Positions 1 to 11,164 of a stretch of 64,000 nucleotides of DNA are shown here, piece after piece. The notes beneath the pieces are model-generated. The model was not told the DNA's origin and searched no databases. It saw nothing but the letters and a program-made list of their open reading frames with translations. The position numbers were made by a program, and so were the translations under genes. Within the stretch, counting starts at the first letter, position 1, and each line of letters begins with the position of its first letter. The DNA comes from Primula veris (taxonomy: Eukaryota; Streptophyta; Magnoliopsida; Ericales; Primulaceae), in the NCBI GenBank assembly GCA_963682055.1, contig OY821747.1, positions 23,620,126-23,684,125 of the forward strand. The letters run 5' to 3'.

Positions 1-1170
1 AGTTTGTGCTTGTGCAAACCATAAACATATAAACCAGTCGTTTTATATGATAAATAATCCAGAACTCCCAACACATGTTGGATGCCATATATGATGAAAA
101 AATCGTAAAACATACTTGCGAAATGACTGTTTAAACGTTGATTTTAATCTGTCACCACATGTTACTCACCCTGATGTGTGAAAATGTGATGCCCAAATTT
201 TTTTTGGATGCCATCTTTGATGAGTAAAACACGAGTTTGTTGTTACCCTCAAGATGAATGCTAAGGCGTTGATTTTATTCCGCCGCCACATTTGAGACGC
301 GATGACGTCTATGGTGAACAAATGTCTGAAATTGACATATTGGAGCTATCCTTCACCAAAATACTAGCTTGGAAATTGTATTCCATAAGCAGTATCGTGA
401 ATTTATATTCACCATATTCCTTTATCGCCCATCTGTTATTGGATAAAAAAAATTACCCCGGTGAGTAGTTTTAATCCTATTGGGTCAATGGCAAATTATT
501 TGCCTGATATTAATACTCTTCGTGTACATTTTTTTTCACGAATCGAGAACCGAGACAAGTGTTATTTGCCTCGAACTGTCGCGATCCCGATGAATCGCCT
601 AGCCAAGCGAGATTTTAGACAATCGTCAAAATCGAAAACCTGTGGCTCCAAGACAGTAATTGAAAGGAACAATATGACACGTTGTCACAAAGCAAGATAT
701 AATGCTCAAGGAGCCAACTCTATGCTATAAAGACAAAGGTCATGCACGGTTACTTCTTAAATAGTTCACAACTATTATAAAGGTGGAAAAACCGATGCTA
801 ATGTGGTTAAAGTTAATTGAAAGGAAACTATTGAGACCCCCGATTTTGTGGCTCAAATGAGTTTGATACCTTTCTTTATTGATTTTGATAAATCATTGAG
901 CCATTTTTTCGCTCATCTGGATTATGTTTTTCCATTTGGATTATGATTTTTCCATTTGGACATACTTTTGGATTATTGTTTGCCTGTTTACGAAATTTCT
1001 CGAAATAATTTAAAGTGTTTTGAGCAAATTCCTTTGACAAATGTGACCAAACTTTAAATTATGAAATTTTAGGCAATACTTGTGGTGTAGTTGGTTTTTT
1101 AGAAATAGTGGGTAACAGTGTACCATATAATTTCACCAACTACTTGCCTAAAAGAGTACTCAGTGACAAC

Positions 1171-4100
1171 GATTCTGGACCTGTCGTTCCAAATCGAAAT
1201 CTTTGGTAAAGCCAAATTGATTTGTTAAATATGAGGCGTTATACTCCTGTAGGTCCTGTCGTACCTTGTTGAGTTATAAAATATTCGAGAAAACCAGTGT
1301 TATCTGGTAATAGCTCATGAAAGAATTGAAATTTCTTTACATAGCCTCCATTCAATACGACCAAAAGCTTATTTTAGAGGAGTTGAAATATCTTTCAAGT
1401 GGTTGCTACCACATTCTTTAAAGCATTTAAAGTTACTTTATCATTTCGCCTGTCGTCGAAATGATAAATGATTTAGATGCTAAGACATGATTGTCTATAC
1501 TATCATTCGCCTGTCGTCGATTGATAAGAGCATTTTGATATTGTGGCATTGACCGGATGAGATATTCCCGGGTCAAAAGACGATGCTTGATTTATAATCG
1601 CATCGCATTTGGATTCTCTCTGAGAATATATTTCGCGATTAATCCGAAATTCATGCCACTAATGCTCACTTTGAAAGACTAGTATGTGTAAAGATCACGA
1701 AAAGAACTCGTAGAATTCTTGTAAAGAATTGAAGGAGTTATTGTGGACTTATTCAACCATAAGACGGACCATAAATATAAATGGTTATGGTTGATTCATC
1801 GACAATATGGTCATATTTTAATGTTATCCACATAAATGCATCACTTTCCAAACTTTTAGCCCTATCATTAAGTTGATGGCTCATGATCCGGATTATCCTG
1901 AAAAGTCTAGTCGACTTGATAATTCCGAAGAGTAATAATCGAAATTTCGATTTGAATTACTTGAGTTTGGAAATTGAAATTGAACATCCTGTCGATTATG
2001 TTCAGACCCAAATGGACTCACGGAAAGTTTGATGATGAGACTGCAAATGATTGCACGCATTTCTTGGTCTTGCGCACCAAGATTTATATTTCCGTGTGGG
2101 GTTATGCTATTTTGCTGCATTGGTCCGTTATGAGGCCCATAGACACTCAAACACCATATGCGTACCAGCTGGTTACTGGTTATGAGCCAGAAGTCTCATA
2201 TTAACGCGTGTTTAGAGTGATTAATTAATATTTTGATTGAGCCGCTCTAGCGTTCAAAATATGGACCTCTTAAGGGGACATAAGTCGATTATGAATCCCA
2301 TACCTATCATTTGATAGAGTAAACTTGGCAAGCGATCTCTTTACTGCATGATATGCGAAAGTGACATCGCTAAGACTGTTATCCTCGTCGTTAGGGGGAG
2401 ATTTGCACGTTACCGTTGATAAGGAACGACGTGAAGTAACGTGGCATAACCCACTCAGTCTTAGCTTGATCCCCAAAACTGCACTTAGTGATAAGTAAGT
2501 GCATAGACTCCCTCAAGTCTAACTAAATGCCAAACGCATTTAATTACTTTATGAGATGTCACGAGATTATTTATACCTGCTGCAAAATGCTTGCAAGGAT
2601 AGACGTCCCTGTCGGATGCCGTGTTCCTGTCGTAACACGTTGTTTTGGCCGAACCCGCCAAGCAAAGAATGCTGCCGTCGGCCGTCAGTCTGTCGTCCTT
2701 TCTAAAATATGAGGAAGTTGACCGGTTCTTAATTCATTCAGCCCCAGAGGTGGTGAACTGATACTCGTTCGTCGCACGAGATTATAAAGGATCAAGGAGA
2801 TGTGTGATTTCCTCCTCATCCTAAGAATCTCGAAATATCTGTCGATCATGATATCTTAGACGATATTGAAGCGAAACGAGACTGTCATTGATTACTTGTT
2901 CATATATTCAGTGACGACTGATAATATGAGCAAATTATGACAGGGAACCATGTACCGTTGCCTGAAGTCAACGTAGAATAGACTGGCCTAATGGAAACTT
3001 GCAATCCAAGTAGACTCCTTAGCGAAAGTTTGTTCAGACCTGTAGCTCCAACACCACCAATGTTAAACGAGTTCGTTTATTTGGTTATTCGTAAGGAAAA
3101 GTGATGAGAATAATGAGATTGTAGAATGCTCGCCTAGAAGCGCAAGGCTTCTCTCACACCTTGGAATTGATTACGAGATGGTTGATTTCCTCGTAATGGA
3201 CATTATAACAGTCCCCTACTTTACCAGTTTAGTAGTTTCTGAAAAACTGAGTATGCAGCCATGAATGTGGTCACGGTTTTATCTCTATGGGGATTTAGAC
3301 AAAGAGATATAGATGAAGGTCCCTGTGTGACTTCATGTGCTTAAATCAAGTAGTTTCTGACCACGGAACACGATCTCAATTGACTGAGACGTTCACTATA
3401 TGGATTAATATAATCCGAGCGGATGTGGTATACTGCCTAAGTGAGTACTTGATTAGCTTGGGATACTTGAACAAGTATTATGCCCTTGCGTGTTTTATTA
3501 TGCGATCCATTTTTGGATTTGCCTTCGAGATGAAGGATCTTGGGAAGACACGGTAGTGACTCAACCTGATGATTGAGTCCCGTAAATATTGAATCTAAGT
3601 CCATGATTCAGACTACACCCAGAAGGTGTTATGACGTTTTAGTCATCATGACGCTAAGTCGTCAGATTCTCCCATGATCGTTCGATCACTAGACATTGAT
3701 ATAGACCCAGTCCGTCCCTGATGAGACGATGAAGAGATATTGAACCATAATGTTCATATCTAAGTACAATAAGCGCATCATTGTACTTGGTCTAATGTGT
3801 TAGGACGAACATCTCGTCTGTTGTGAATGGTATAGCTCGACACAACATCGCGCTAACACGCTGCCATCGAAATGTCACTAAAGACACATTCCCTTACCTT
3901 ATGGTAATTTTGGAAGTGGGCTAGTTTATCCCATTTGCGTCATCGAGTGTACCTACCCCCTTCGGTACTCGAATTAACGCAACCCTTTTTCGGTTATACC
4001 GATGCCGGTTACTTATCAGACCCGCATAAGGGATATTCCTAACATGGTATGTCTTTACCATTAGGAATAAGGCGACATCTTGGAGGTCTTGGAATGACTC

Positions 4101-4563
4101 CAAGTGAATCACTCTGATCTATTCGTGCTCTATGAGACGACTAGAGAGTGTATATGGCTTCGAGCTAGTATTAGTCATATTTGAATTACATATGTTCTGT
4201 CTCACGATCCAGATAAAACACTTGTCATAGAAGACAACTTGTTGTTATTGATCAAGAGAGACATGACTACATTATGCTATTTAGCATTTCTCGCCGAAAT
4301 TAATCTTCACAAATGAAGTTTAAGAGCATCCAGTTGAATGCTCGTTCTATTCCACGTTAGATTTTCTTGCATCCAGTCGTATGTAAGTAAATGAGGCATC
4401 CAGTCGAATGCTCGTACTCTTTCTTGGAATATGAAATCTTTGCACCCAGTCGTGTGCAAGTGAGGGGGAGCATCCAGGTGAATGCTTATTGCACTAATTA
4501 CTACTTAGTCAAAATCTTCGCACCCTGTCGTGTGCAAGTGAGGGAGCATCCAGTCGCATGCTC
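1171..4563. repeat. Family of hairpins with a conserved 8-nt spacer
   Basis: At least a dozen inverted repeats have arms of unrelated sequence around a spacer of the form CCTGTCGT or a close variant. Clear cases: 1437-1468 (12-bp perfect arms), 1501-1526 (9-bp arms, one mismatch), 1981-2004 (7-bp arms, 10-nt spacer), 2620-2639 (6-bp arms), 3558-3579 (7-bp arms, spacer CCTGATGA), 2956-2973 (5-bp arms, spacer CCTGAAGT), and a cluster at 4324-4563 where GAGCAT/ATGCTC and TTGCAC/GTGCAA arms alternate around CCAGTCGT-like spacers. Arms of 4 bp also flank exact CCTGTCGT at 1176-1191, 1251-1266 and 4520-4535. Confidence 0.6.
2086..4310 (+). pseudogene. Remnant copia pol: integrase end, reverse transcriptase, RNase H
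   Basis: Readable islands appear in the order expected for copia pol. At 2095-2200 an integrase C-terminal stretch ends in GYEPEVSY. Near 2600 is the linker motif RIDVPVG. At 3130-3180 ARLEAQGFSHTLGIDYE corresponds to the usual ARLVAQG...GIDY of reverse transcriptase, followed at 3260-3320 by a degraded YGDLDKEI-type block. At 3524-3553 FEMKDLGKTR is the conserved motif after the YVDD region. At 4001-4033 DAGYLSDPHKG belongs to the RNase H region. Frames change repeatedly between islands, so this is a dead gene. The hairpin family described separately is superimposed on it. Confidence 0.8.
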
Positions 4564-4564
4564 G

Positions 4565-4985
4565 TGTACTCTTTTTGTCCTTAGACCAAGGTTTTTTCCC
4601 ACTGGGTTTTCCTTGGCAAGGTTTTTAGCGAGACACGTTCCCATCATATCTCACTTAAGATTGCCGAAATTATGGGGAGTATCCGGTTGTATACTTCTTA
4701 CCACTGTGTACTCTTTTGTCCTTCGACTAGAGGTTTTTCCCACTGGGTTTACTCTAGCAAGGTTTTGATGAGGCACCTGTTTTGTGGTTGATCCCTACTA
4801 CTACCATTGTTGCACTCTTTTTCCTTCGATCAGAGATTTTCCCATTGGGTTTGCTCTGACAAGGTTTTGATGAGCCACACTGTTTTGTGGTTAGTTACTT
4901 ACATGATATTTCGGCCTATATCATTCGGCTACACAGTTTCTCCTAGGTACCGGTTTTGTCTCACACTGGGTTTTCCGGCCTTAAG
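4565..4985 (+). repeat. Tandem copies of the copia pre-PPT motif
   Basis: A roughly 70-bp unit beginning ACTCTTT(TT)GTCCTT and containing a 'ttttcccactgggtttt ... caaggtttt ... gag(a/g)cac' core is present at 4565-4636, 4706-4777 and 4810-4878, with a shorter fourth trace at about 4949-4985. This motif normally lies just upstream of the polypurine tract in many plant copia elements; here it is multiplied and diverged. Confidence 0.65.
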
Positions 4986-5069
4986 CTTTTTATGTGTTTA
5001 GCACTGCGAATGAACTCGACTCAGATCGACTGCATGAAGACGAAGAATTCAAGACGTCCAAAGGGGGAG

Positions 5070-5272
5070 TGTTGTAAGATTATTGGACTCTTGGGCTTTT
5101 ACTTAATGGGCCCAGGTGGGCTTGTAACCCTAACCCTCTATTTATATAAAGAGGGCTAGGGGTCTTGTATTCATTCATTCATTCACACATTCATTCATTA
5201 ATAATATCATACTGTTCTCCCCTCTCTCTACTTCTGTCTCCCTATATACGTAGCTAATAGTGTATTACAACA
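5070..5272 (+). repeat. 3' LTR of the decayed copia element
   Basis: The 203-bp LTR starts directly after the purine tract. It begins TGTTGTAA and ends TTACAACA, a perfect 8-bp terminal inverted repeat with the usual TG...CA ends. A TATA box (TATATAAA, 5143-5150) is followed by a CATT-rich stretch, the likely start of the R region. It is the only LTR of this element in the window. Confidence 0.85.
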
Positions 5273-5860
5273 TAGCTAAATTACAAGTTTGTCTCTCCAT
5301 TAGCAGTGTGATGTGTGCTAACTTTATAAATGTTAAAAAGCATTGTTAAATATAACAATTTTTTCTATCTACACATACTATTATTTATTTATTTTATTTT
5401 CTTCTAGCAGCTATTCATAATACTCTACATATTTTCTTGGTATTCAATATTCACTTGAACCCACAGTTTGTTTGACCCCGCCCTTTGCTTACAATTGAAT
5501 TTTAAAATAAAGATATGTTGAAAATAGAATAACTTATTTCACTATTTCTAAAATTATATTTTTCTGAAATTTGGTGTTGAAATTTGGCGCTAATTTATAA
5601 CATAGAAAAAACAGATAAGTCATATATTTTGAATAATTAATTTTTGATTAAAATAGATAACATTGTTAAAGTTAAAACTAATGTACGTGTTTAACTTAAT
5701 ATGACTATGTGTCATTTAATAGATTTTTAAATGATAATATGTCAGTAATTAACAATAAAAATTTAACAATACTATTATAGATGCTCTTAGCTATTGTATG
5801 TGTCAATTAGTGACTGTTATAATAACTTGTTCAACTACATAAATCATTAGCTAACTTGTA
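5273..5860. other. AT-rich DNA without recognised features
   Basis: No coding potential or clear element ends. The stretch separates the copia 3' LTR from the probable start of the next LTR. Confidence 0.5.
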
Positions 5861-6989
5861 TGTTAGGTCTTATTTGTTAGGCTCTAAAGACCTATTTTAT
5901 TGTCATTGTATTGTCAAAATAAAACTGCTATTTATCTTAATAATTAATGATATAAAGTTGGGTTTAATTGTTTTCTGTTGAGTATTATTTTCTACAGATT
6001 CAGTTATAACTGGGATTTAACTTGGTGTGACAGACATAAATGTTGTCAACTCGTTTTTGGGATATTTGATTGATAGATATTCATATATATCGAATATTAT
6101 TGATTGGAGAAGAATTGGAGCTAAATATATATTTAAGGAGGTATTATGCAATCAATATCAATGAGAGAAAGAGAAAAATATTTGAATATAAAGAATGAAA
6201 AGTGTTTGAAAATAAAGAAGAAAAGATTTGGTCAACAAATTTCTTCAGAAAAAATTGGTGATTTAAAATCTCAGCGTGGTGCTTAAGTTATAGGTTAATT
6301 TAAAAAGAGATTTGAAGATATTATATTAAAAAAAAGTCAAATCAATTCAGAATAAGAAGAAAAGATAAGGAAGTAACTATTTTTAAAAATTACAACAGAA
6401 ATATCTTTAACGATCACAAAGGAAAAATTCTGAATAATTTTGAATTAAGGTGATATCCTTTCAAACTCAAACTCTAGATCAGTAACATAAACGAAAAAGA
6501 TCAAATCAGTTAGAATATTGAAGAACGAATATTTTATATAGATTTGAATTAGATTTGTAACCGTATTATATAAGCGGATTATGCTTTATATTTTACTTAT
6601 CTCTTCTACAACTATTGAGAACAATTTAGAGAGAGAGTAAGAGAGAAAAATACACTCGTGAATATTTGAGAAAAACAATTATAATACGTAGTACTAGAGA
6701 GATTGATAATTATTAAGTTAAAAATGTTGATATATGCATATACGTGAGTGAGTCATAGTATTATAATTATCAAGTCTTGCCATTGTTCCTTACAATATCA
6801 ATATATAACTAGGTGAGTGCCTCGAAAACGTATATGTGGTGAGCACATCGAACTTTGAAATTAAACGTCGTGTGTTCAATTCATTTATATAATCTGTATA
6901 GAGTGTCTCAGTGTAAAACTTGAGTTATAACTGGGGTCGTAACTGAAACTGCGTAATAGCACTTGAAACTTCGGATTACGGATTTTACA
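5861..6989 (+). repeat. Probable 5' LTR of a truncated copia element
   Basis: The right end is well placed: a CA-ending LTR (…TTTTACA) lies 2 bp before a primer-binding site. The left end is a guess based on the first TGTTAGG at 5861, giving about 1.1 kb, a plausible length for a SIRE-type LTR. No partner LTR is visible, so the left boundary cannot be tested here. Confidence 0.5.
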
Positions 6990-6991
6990 AT

Positions 6992-7003
6992 TGGTATTAG
7001 AGC
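6992..7003 (+). other. Primer-binding site (initiator tRNA-Met type)
   Basis: TGGTATTAGAGC differs by one base from TGGTATCAGAGC, the complement of the 3' end of plant initiator tRNA-Met used by most copia elements. It sits 2 bp after the LTR end and before the gag remnant. Confidence 0.8.
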
Positions 7004-7029
7004 CTCACATCTAATATACGTGGTGTGGA

Positions 7030-7436
7030 TTCTGTGTTTCAAGAAATATGTAAAATAGGCCACTTCTACTTGATGGGACATCAAACTTTGTCTTTTGGAA
7101 GGTTAAGATGAAGGTGTGTCTCAAAGTATTGGATGAGAAAGTTTGGGATGTAGTGGATGATGGACGAAGTCTGCTTACGGCCGTTGAAGGGGATAAAACT
7201 GTTCTAAAACCGAAAGATCAATGGAATGCGGATGAATTCAAGAAGGCAAATTTCAATTCAAAAGCACTTTACGCTATTTTCAATGGTTTTGAATTCAACC
7301 AGTTTAAACTGATATGTAACTGTGAAGTAGCAAATGAAGCATGAGACACATTGGTAGTAGCCTATGAAGAAACAACTACGATAAAGGCTTCGAGACTCCA
7401 ACAATTGTATTCAATTGTTGGCCTGTGCGGCTAAAC
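7030..7436 (+). pseudogene. Truncated copia gag (UBN2-type) fragment
   Basis: Translation gives LLDGTSNFVFWKVKMKV, then DEKVWDVVDDG, a KPKDQWN block and NSKALYAIFNG, the usual order of blocks in the N-terminal half of SIRE-like gag (compare PPLLEGGVNYGVWK in the SIRE gag at 22 kb). The longest open stretch is 7108-7344; a TGA then replaces the tryptophan expected after EANEA-like sequence. Similarity ends near 7436, before any zinc knuckle, protease or pol, so only the first part of the element survives. Confidence 0.75.
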
Positions 7437-7834
7437 CTTAAAGGGGGGCTGAATAAGGTTTTAGGCGTTTTTCGCGGAATTAAAATTCCAATCGCAACTA
7501 ACAACCGTTTCACATATAAAAAAAATTAGCATATAATCCAAATTTTTGCTGTGTGAAATTGAGTGAAACGTTTTTATAGGATGATATATTTTTTTTTGCA
7601 AAATTGTCAAATTAACCTCTCAAATTAATGTTTGTCAAATGTCACGTGACATGATTCCGTGATTTATTTAGACGGTGGTACCTAAATTGGAAAGTTATTA
7701 GTGTGGTAGCTAAATTGAAAATTTTGAAAGGTGTGTACCCAAATCGTTAACATTATAGTTTGGTATAGTAAATATATTTTTTTCCCTTCTAAATAAGATA
7801 TTTACAATTTTTTTCCAATACTAATGTACACATA
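7437..7834. other. Non-coding interval
   Basis: AT-rich sequence without recognised genes or paired repeats, between the truncated gag and the PPR fragment. Confidence 0.4.
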
Positions 7835-8140
7835 GAGCTACCTATCTGAATGCCGCCACTTTTCTCCCCCTTGAGATTGAATATTTGATACTGCTCTGTA
7901 AAAATTATGCTTTCTCAGAGGAGATAGGTGTGGGTGGTGAGGGATACATCATCCCGTACAATTAAAAAATAATTTTTTACAGTGCTGTTTTTTTTAACGA
8001 AAAATAGCAATTTAGTCCCCTTCTATTGCTCTTAGCTCCACCACTGCCCACATCCCAACCTCGGAATATTTAATTGCAAACATTACATTGTTCCCAACTC
8101 CGTTATGCGTCAATTCGATCAATTCGCCTCTCTTACTTTT
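7835..8140 (-). pseudogene. Fragment of a PPR gene, copy of the C-terminal part of the gene at 36.5-38.1 kb
   Basis: Two blocks match the PPR gene downstream in the same order and strand: 7835-7916 resembles 36588-36675 (shared 'agagctacctat', 'gccgccacttttctccc', 'ctgctttctc') and about 8045-8140 resembles 36675-36775 (shared 'cccacatcccaacctcgg', 'gcaaacattacattg', 'ttcccaactc'). They are separated by about 128 bp of unrelated sequence, so an insertion split the copy. Only the E-motif region is represented, and frames are broken. Its distance from the intact copy is about 28 kb. Confidence 0.7.
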
Positions 8141-9678
8141 TGATCAACCCCAAAAATGAGGTTTTATTAAAAACCTTTCAAAGTAAAAAATTTGCTGCTA
8201 TTTAATTACATGTAGTTGGTCATATATTATCATATGTATATGTTTGATCAGTTCTCATTTGTTAACACATTAGTTACAGGGAGTTGACCAAATAGGTTGC
8301 ACATTACATGTCTCTAATTTACAATGACAGAATGTATTTAAAAGAAAATTACTGTAATAAACAAATGAGGAAGGATGACATGATATATACCGACTGTCGA
8401 TTATATAGCGGGAAATGCATGCTTTAACGGTAATTTACACTGATGACTCTGATTTTTTAATGAAATTTATTTTCATGCTCGTAGTTTTTTTTATACTACT
8501 ATATAAATTGGTGGGTAAACTCGCTATTTCAGAAATAACCTTAAATCAACTTAAAACATACATACCAATCAAAATTTTAAAGAAAGGGACAGTTTTAGGC
8601 AACTTAAAGAAGCTTCAAGGTGCTCATAAAAGGATAATCTCAATCTAATTGATCGGTACAAGTATAAATATTACTAATTAACTTAGACCATTTTGGTCAC
8701 TTGAGTCATTTTAACAGTTATTTTTTGGACCCTACTGTTACAACTGAATATAATAGGGCCGAATAGGAATGTCAACATAACCACTATGCTACTGCTGTAA
8801 TTAAAAAATATTTTAATTATTCGTCCGAACCAATAAAAGGAAGAAAAAGAAAGTCTTTGAATAAAGTTTCCAGTAATTAAGTCACCGTATGATGATAAGT
8901 GGTATTGAGTAATAACCTGATCCATATAAACAAAACGCGTACCCAATACATGAGAGATATGGAAAATATATTTGATTTAAAGCTATAATGGTCTTTTTTT
9001 TTCGTAAAAGAAGAAAGACAATGGCCCATTGGACTGACTCCAAATGATAGAAGCTCACTGAACCAAAACCCTATGATCAACAGATGAAATTGCCACATAT
9101 CGCACGTACCCTTATAAATAATGTCAAATAGCAGTATAATATCCCTATGATTTTCTCAGCAAAAAAATCATATCAGTACAAAGACTTTTTAGAGATTATT
9201 TCACTAGAAATTACATGTGCATGCAAAGTAAAGTCAAAACCCGAAGATTAACGTCGAATAAGAAGAGACAGATATTATACCGAACATTAGATAGTGGATA
9301 TTATATTATAACCAGATTGATCTGTAATCGATAAACTGTTTAATAATCAATACGATATACCTGCTCGTCCATACTGTCATCTTTAATCTCTTAAATAACT
9401 ATTGTTGAGAAGCATGACTTAACCGACCAAAATCTATACTTTATCACCGTACTTGTATAGTATATGTACTTGTACAGTATATAGCATGTCATACGTACGA
9501 TTTTTTTTTTCATCTTTGGTAATAGTGCGCCAACATGACAAGTGTGTTTTAATTAAATTTCAAAATTAATCAACTCATCGAGATTTTCCAATAACATACA
9601 TCAGTACTAAAGAAAGACTTTTAATACAATTTTTTTTAAAAGACTTGAGTTCATACATACATGCATACATACATACAT
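8141..9678. other. Non-coding interval ending in an ATAC microsatellite
   Basis: No supported gene; open frames here are short and low in complexity. The interval ends in a (CATA)n-type tract at 9650-9678, directly at the left end of the TRIM. Confidence 0.5.
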
Positions 9679-10251
9679 TGTAAGAATCCGGATTTTTATA
9701 AGAAAATGCCGGTGTAAAGAGAAACTATTGTCCCAAATCGCCTAGATATGTGAGTACTTATATGGTATATAAGCTTAAGAAAACTATCCTTACTATCACC
9801 AACGCCTTTTAAAATCGTGCGGCCCGAGAAGCGAGAACGAAATCGGGCCAAAACGGACAGTATTGGTGGTAGTAAGCAGATGGTGGCGGTCTGGTCGGAG
9901 TATCGGGTCGTTACAATTGGTATCAGAGCCGCTATCTAGCCGATGATGTGTGAACCACCCACCGGAAGGACGGCGTGCCCGACGAGGACGGCATGCCTAA
10001 ATGGGGGAAGTGTGTAAAAACTCGAATTTTTGTAGGAAAATGCCGGTGTAAAGAGAGAGTATTGCCCCACATCGCATAGATATGTGAGTACACCTATATG
10101 GTATATAAGCCTAAGGAAACTCTATTTACTATCACCAAGACCTTTTAAAACCGTGCGGCCCGAGAAGCGATGCCGAAATCGGGCCAAAGCGGACAGTATT
10201 GGTGGTAGTAAGCAGATGATGGCGGTCTGGTCGGAGGATCGGATCGTTACA
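9679..10251 (+). mobile_element. Complete TRIM (terminal-repeat retrotransposon in miniature)
   Basis: Left LTR 9679-9915 (237 bp, TGTAAGAATCC…CGTTACA) and right LTR 10013-10251 (239 bp, TGTAAAAACTC…CGTTACA) are clearly homologous. They flank only 97 bp containing a perfect primer-binding site (TGGTATCAGAGC, 9918-9929) 2 bp after the left LTR and a purine tract (aaatgggggaag) before the right one. Each LTR has a TATA box (TATATAAG at 9766 and 10102). It has no coding capacity. I found no clean target-site duplication: the 5 bp on the two sides differ. LTR divergence looks clearly higher than in the SIRE element, so the insertion is probably older. Confidence 0.88.
10102..10109 (+). promoter_or_regulatory. 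TATA box in the right TRIM LTR, candidate promoter for the AVT1-like gene
   Basis: TATATAAG lies 255 bp upstream of the ATG at 10364 on the same strand. A transcript starting about 30 bp downstream would leave a leader of about 230 nt. Whether the LTR really drives the gene cannot be told from sequence. Confidence 0.35.
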
Positions 10252-10363
10252 TGATATATGTACTATAAGTACATTCAGGCAAAACCTTCAAAAGTTATAT
10301 TTACCCCCAGAAACAATTTAAGACGCATAAGGAAGTTTTTTGTTGTTGTTTTCCCTTTCAAAG
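10252..10363 (+). other. Probable 5' leader of the AVT1-like gene
   Basis: This 112-bp stretch lies between the TRIM and the first ATG and has no other recognised feature. A TTG-rich run precedes the ATG in frame, but no upstream ATG extends the protein. Confidence 0.4.
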
Positions 10364-10535
10364 ATGAATGGTGAGCATGGAGATGATTGTTTTGTTACCC
10401 TTCCTTTTTTGTGTGGTGAAAATCAAGAGAATGTGCACAAAATTACTAAGGTAAAACAGTCGTTCGGGGATCAACCATCTGAAGGGGACACTTCCTTTTT
10501 CAAGACTTGTTTCAATGGACTCAATGCACTATCGG

Positions 10536-11164
10536 GTCATTCTTCTATTTCCCTTATTTTCTTTTGAATATTTTGAAAGTTTTGAGTTGTGATTTTGGTA
10601 CACACTAGTTCTGGAACTTATATAGTTTGGACATCAGGATTCAGGTAATTGTTTGATGTTTCTGCTTGCATGCATGTTGTTAAAGTTAGATAGACCGTTT
10701 TTTTTTGTAAATTATTAAATGGAAAATAACCTCAATTTTTTTGCTTGTGTATGTGTTTTAAGTTTATTTTAATTTCTAGGAAGGGGAATTGCTACATAAT
10801 TAGATTTGGTATCATTTTTCTCAATGATGACTAAGTGAACCTAATCAACACACACTGCTTAATACAGAAAGATGCAAAATAACTTGGGATTTATTCAATG
10901 AAGATTTAAGGAAATAAACTGGCTAGCTTGTCTTGAATATGAGGAACAAAACTGGAATTATTTAAAAAATATCTGAAAAATAACACTCAAAATATATAGT
11001 CAGACCCAAAAAAATTGTTGCTACAAAAATAGAGCATTAATATTGGAACCAAACAAGTTTCAAATGATAAAAATAATGTGCATATTCATGTCTCCCAAGT
11101 TATACATTCACTTCCCTAAATTAAGCTTAAACACATACCTTGCCATTCTCATCTTTGAAAAATG
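10536..11164 (+). other. Left remnant of AVT1-like intron 1
   Basis: AT-rich intron sequence between the exon 1 donor and the left target duplication (AAATG, 11160-11164) of the Tork-like element. Its continuation is 27848-28251, so without the insertion this intron would be about 1.03 kb. No other feature seen. Confidence 0.65.

Larger units (their letters stand above)
1..5272 (+). mobile_element. Decayed Ty1-copia retrotransposon, left end outside the window
   Basis: Successive stretches on the plus strand read, with many frameshifts and stops, as the end of integrase, reverse transcriptase, RNase H, polypurine tract and 3' LTR of a Ty1-copia element. A purine tract (aaagggggag) directly precedes the LTR at 5070. 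No 5' LTR is visible, so the element starts left of position 1; the first 2 kb should be gag, protease and early integrase, but I can only weakly recognise them. Motif wording is closest to what I know of the Bianca or Ale lineages, which is an inference. The element cannot be autonomous. Confidence 0.85.

Noticed and set aside
6003..6940. Repeat of 'ttataactggg' at 6003 and 6925 as a possible LTR pair
   Set aside because: The shared phrase is only about 12 bp and both copies lie inside the single proposed LTR.
9679..10251. Cassandra-type TRIM with an embedded 5S rRNA promoter
   Set aside because: I see no 5S box A/C sequence in the LTRs; only a TATA box is visible.
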